Source: Phoronis ovalis
Lineage: Eukaryota > Phoronida > Phoronidae
Assembly: GCA_028565635.1 (NCBI GenBank)
Contig: JAOXYB010058257.1
Location: 1 to 10,929 of the forward strand
DNA length: 10,929 bases
Direction: 5' to 3'
The translations under genes were made by a program, and so were the position numbers. Below are positions 9,354-10,929 of this stretch, piece after piece. The number at the start of each line of letters is the position of its first letter. Within the stretch, counting starts at the first letter, position 1. The notes under the pieces were generated by a model, which was not told the origin of the DNA, ran no database searches, and was given only the letters and a program-made list of their open reading frames with translations.

Positions 9354-9474
9354 TGGAACGTGTAATAAGATAAATCCATGAAAGAATCAAATGTTTTGTC
9401 TTATTACCCGTTCCAATTTCTTTTGAAATGAGTGGTCACACGTTCCACAGAAAATCTCTGATTTTTCAAAGTAG

Positions 9475-9504
9475 ACGCATTCTTTGATCAATACAAGAAT
9501 GCGT
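9475..9504. repeat. Small perfect hairpin in right foldback arm
   Basis: acgcattctt (9475-9484) and aagaatgcgt (9495-9504) form a perfect 10-bp stem with a 10-base loop. It sits where the right arm has extra bases compared with the left, so it may be a later insertion or local duplication in that arm. Confidence 0.7.
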
Positions 9505-9735
9505 TTGGAGGGAAAACAATGTTAGCTATGTTTCCCCTCCCAAATATTTCCCAATTCATTCATACATTTGGAGATTTGGACATGTTTTTGCATTGAAGTG
9601 AGACAAAACTGACTGCCCCAAAAGTCTTGCCACATATTTCCGTGATCAGTGAAATGGCATAATTGCAGAACCATCTAATAAATAATCAAACGTTACGTGA
9701 TGTGCTTATTAACACTAATGGTGAGAATGCTAGAG

Positions 9736-9741
9736 TTTATT
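9736..9741 (-). terminator. Candidate IST1 poly(A) signal AATAAA
   Basis: TTTATT on the plus strand reads AATAAA on the IST1 strand, about 150 bases after the IST1 stop. An ATTAAA variant also reads on the minus strand at 9779-9784, nearer the stop. Either would give a short 3' UTR that ends before the foldback element. Confidence 0.4.
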
Positions 9742-9893
9742 CAAAATCACTTTGTATACATAAAAGTTACATGAGAATTTTAATCATATTTAAAATCATG
9801 TTGATATTCATGTTGACGACTAACTCATAGACTCTGTTATATTACAGGTACAACACATATTTCATTGCATGTGCAAACACTTGAACGACCAAA

Positions 9894-10069
9894 CTACTTC
9901 CTTTTCTTCAGGTCCTCAAAACGTTTTGTCAAGTCATCAAAATCAACATCTTCGCCACCAGCAGAATTACCACCAGGAGGAACACTATTGGGCACAGTAG
10001 GCAGATCCGGTAAATCGGGGAGTTCATTTTTTGGTGGAAGAGGACCTGCTTGGTTATAGCTTGCACCAC
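9894..10069 (-). CDS. IST1: IST1, ESCRT-III regulator, last coding exon
   Basis: IST1 is an ESCRT-III-like protein that recruits and controls VPS4 in cytokinesis, nuclear-envelope sealing and endosomal tubule scission. Read on the minus strand, the exon completes a split codon and then gives 57 residues and TAG (9894-9896). It contains a Pro-rich stretch, the MIM2-like motif LPDLPDLPTVP, a Gly-rich spacer and the MIM1-like end DVDFDDLTKRFEDLKKRK. Human IST1 ends with a very similar IDFDDLSRRFEELKKKT-type sequence. Both motifs bind MIT domains of partners such as VPS4 and LIP5. The acceptor is attttatag just right of 10069 and the intron is phase 1. The N-terminal IST1 domain lies off the right edge. 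The gene converges on SEC63. Confidence 0.93.
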
Positions 10070-10929
10070 CTATAAAATTTAATGGAGTTATTATTGTCCA
10101 AAAGAAAATGAAATAATTTGTCGATATTTACAATATTATACTGGAAATATTACCCCGACTATTAACCCTTACCAACACGGATTTCGTATCATTCAAGTCC
10201 ATATTCAATCTTTTATATCGGCATTCAATTATATAACAGGCAATGCATTTACCTGATACCTAAATGCATAACACTGTACAAGGAAACCTACAAGCAACCC
10301 TTGCTACATAATGTTGAATAACTTAATGAGTTGTTGGCCAAACATGAAATTCTCAGGAAATGTTAGACAGAAATTTTTATCCTTTTATTTTCAAAAAATA
10401 TAAATTTTAGTCCCATGACTTGCCAGCTGAGATGGTGGCACCAGAGACATCCCTATATTATTATAGTGCCACATCGCACTGTCATTGTCCAATTTTATTA
10501 GTAAAATCAAAATTTTAATAAATCTGTTGTCACGGTCAGACACATGATATATAATGCTTTTTCTACACAAAATCGAAGTATTCCCAAATGGGGAGTAGTC
10601 TGAAGCAAAAATTGCAAAAGTAAACACATGTTTTAACTTTAAATGCATGCATGGAGCATATATGTCAAATTATTTCTTTTTATCCGAGGCATTCTATCAT
10701 GAAGGGTACTGCACATTTCAACAAGAGGTCTGTGGGTGCAGACAGATGCCCATCATATGATGTAGTTTCTGTAGTTGTAAAGCCATCTTTGTATAAATGT
10801 ATAAGAGATGTAAGGTTGATAATAGAGGGAAAATGTCAAATTTTTGGTTTGCAAGGAAAATAGGTGGTTTTGCTTTGTTTCCTGAAATGGGCATAAACTA
10901 AAGTAACATGCACTATTGGGAACAAACAT
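10070..10929 (-). other. IST1 intron (partial)
   Basis: This AT-rich sequence lies upstream of the last IST1 exon on the minus strand. I found no further IST1 exon before the window ends. The minus-strand open frame at 10391-10648 has no IST1-like sequence. The region holds the right copy of the 73-bp repeat. Confidence 0.75.
10720..10792 (-). repeat. 73-bp dispersed repeat, right inverted copy
   Basis: This is the inverted partner of bases 1-73, differing at one position, and lies in the IST1 intron about 650 bases from the last exon. The inner boundary at 10720 is sharp. The outer boundary cannot be set, because the matching sequence would lie to the left of base 1. The element may therefore continue past 10792. 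A reading frame is open through it (10651-10863) but encodes nothing I recognise. Confidence 0.9.

Larger units (their letters stand above)
9212..9623. repeat. Long imperfect palindrome (foldback/MITE-like element)
   Basis: The left arm (about 9212-9374) and right arm (about 9395-9623) are reverse complements over most of their length around a 20-base loop. Well-matched blocks, from outside in, are 9212-9220 with 9615-9623 (perfect), 9234-9257 with 9579-9602 (17 of 24), 9259-9302 with 9504-9547 (44-base blocks with a few differences and a small offset) and 9349-9374 with 9395-9420 (24 of 26). The right arm has extra bases, mainly about 28 near 9548-9576 and more between 9421 and 9503. Weaker pairing may continue out to about 9187 and 9648. 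There is no transposase. It resembles a foldback or MITE-type non-autonomous element. No target-site duplication could be assigned. Confidence 0.75.
8103..9893. other. Convergent gap between SEC63 and IST1 stop codons
   Basis: This 1.79-kb gap holds the 3' UTRs of both genes. On the left are the probable SEC63 3' UTR, a locally GC-rich patch (8581-8670, 46 G/C of 90) and an (AT)8 run. In the middle is a long imperfect palindrome (about 9212-9623). On the right is the probable IST1 3' UTR. Open frames at 8729-8920 and 8982-9182 have no recognisable content. Confidence 0.8.

Noticed and set aside
9865-10059. Plus-strand 64-codon frame with Ser/Gly/Pro-rich translation
   Set aside because: It is the antisense shadow of the IST1 terminal exon.
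10391-10648. Minus-strand 85-codon frame, considered as the previous IST1 exon
   Set aside because: No Pro-rich or IST1-domain sequence; composition is typical of intron.
1-10929. CRISPR arrays, tRNA or rRNA genes, bacterial operons, viral genes
   Set aside because: No regularly spaced repeats, no cloverleaf or rRNA sequence and no such coding sequences were seen on either strand.

Overview
The window looks like AT-rich nuclear DNA from an invertebrate animal, most likely a lophotrochozoan and plausibly a bivalve mollusc. It has no bacterial-style operons. Short coding blocks are bounded by GT/AG splice sites and separated by long AT-rich non-coding stretches. Two conserved animal genes are recognisable, both only by their 3' ends. 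The organism call is an inference from base composition, gene structure and the style of the dispersed repeats; no marker gene here fixes the phylum.

Layout. Bases 1-5299 hold no recognisable exon and are most simply a long SEC63 intron. They contain a 73-bp repeat copy at the extreme left edge, copies of two short dispersed repeats (4245-4330 and 4718-4930) and a C19 homopolymer (4689-4707). Bases 5300-8102 (+ strand) carry the last six coding exons of SEC63, the ER J-protein that works with the Sec61 translocon. The visible exons give 262 codons: a Lys-rich linker, a 9-codon microexon, an acidic linker, the beta-rich C-terminal domain with the EWWW...YVADRK and KPGSYTYSINLRSDSYM motifs, and an acidic tail. 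Every visible exon junction is phase 0. Bases 9894-10069 (- strand) are the last coding exon of IST1, an ESCRT-III regulator, and encode its MIM2-like and MIM1-like tail. The rest of the right side is IST1 intron and holds the second copy of the 73-bp repeat, inverted relative to the first.

The two genes converge, with 1.79 kb between stop codons. In that gap lies a long imperfect palindrome (about 9212-9623) whose arms pair over most of their length. It is the most structured object in the window and resembles a foldback or MITE-type element. The two genes act in different processes (protein import into the ER, and membrane scission), and their adjacency does not suggest a shared pathway.

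I do not see a new multi-gene system. The points worth a second look are the foldback element, the near-identical inverted repeat at the window edges, the microexon in a fully phase-0 exon series, an open reading frame running through a SEC63 donor site, and paired intronic repeats.
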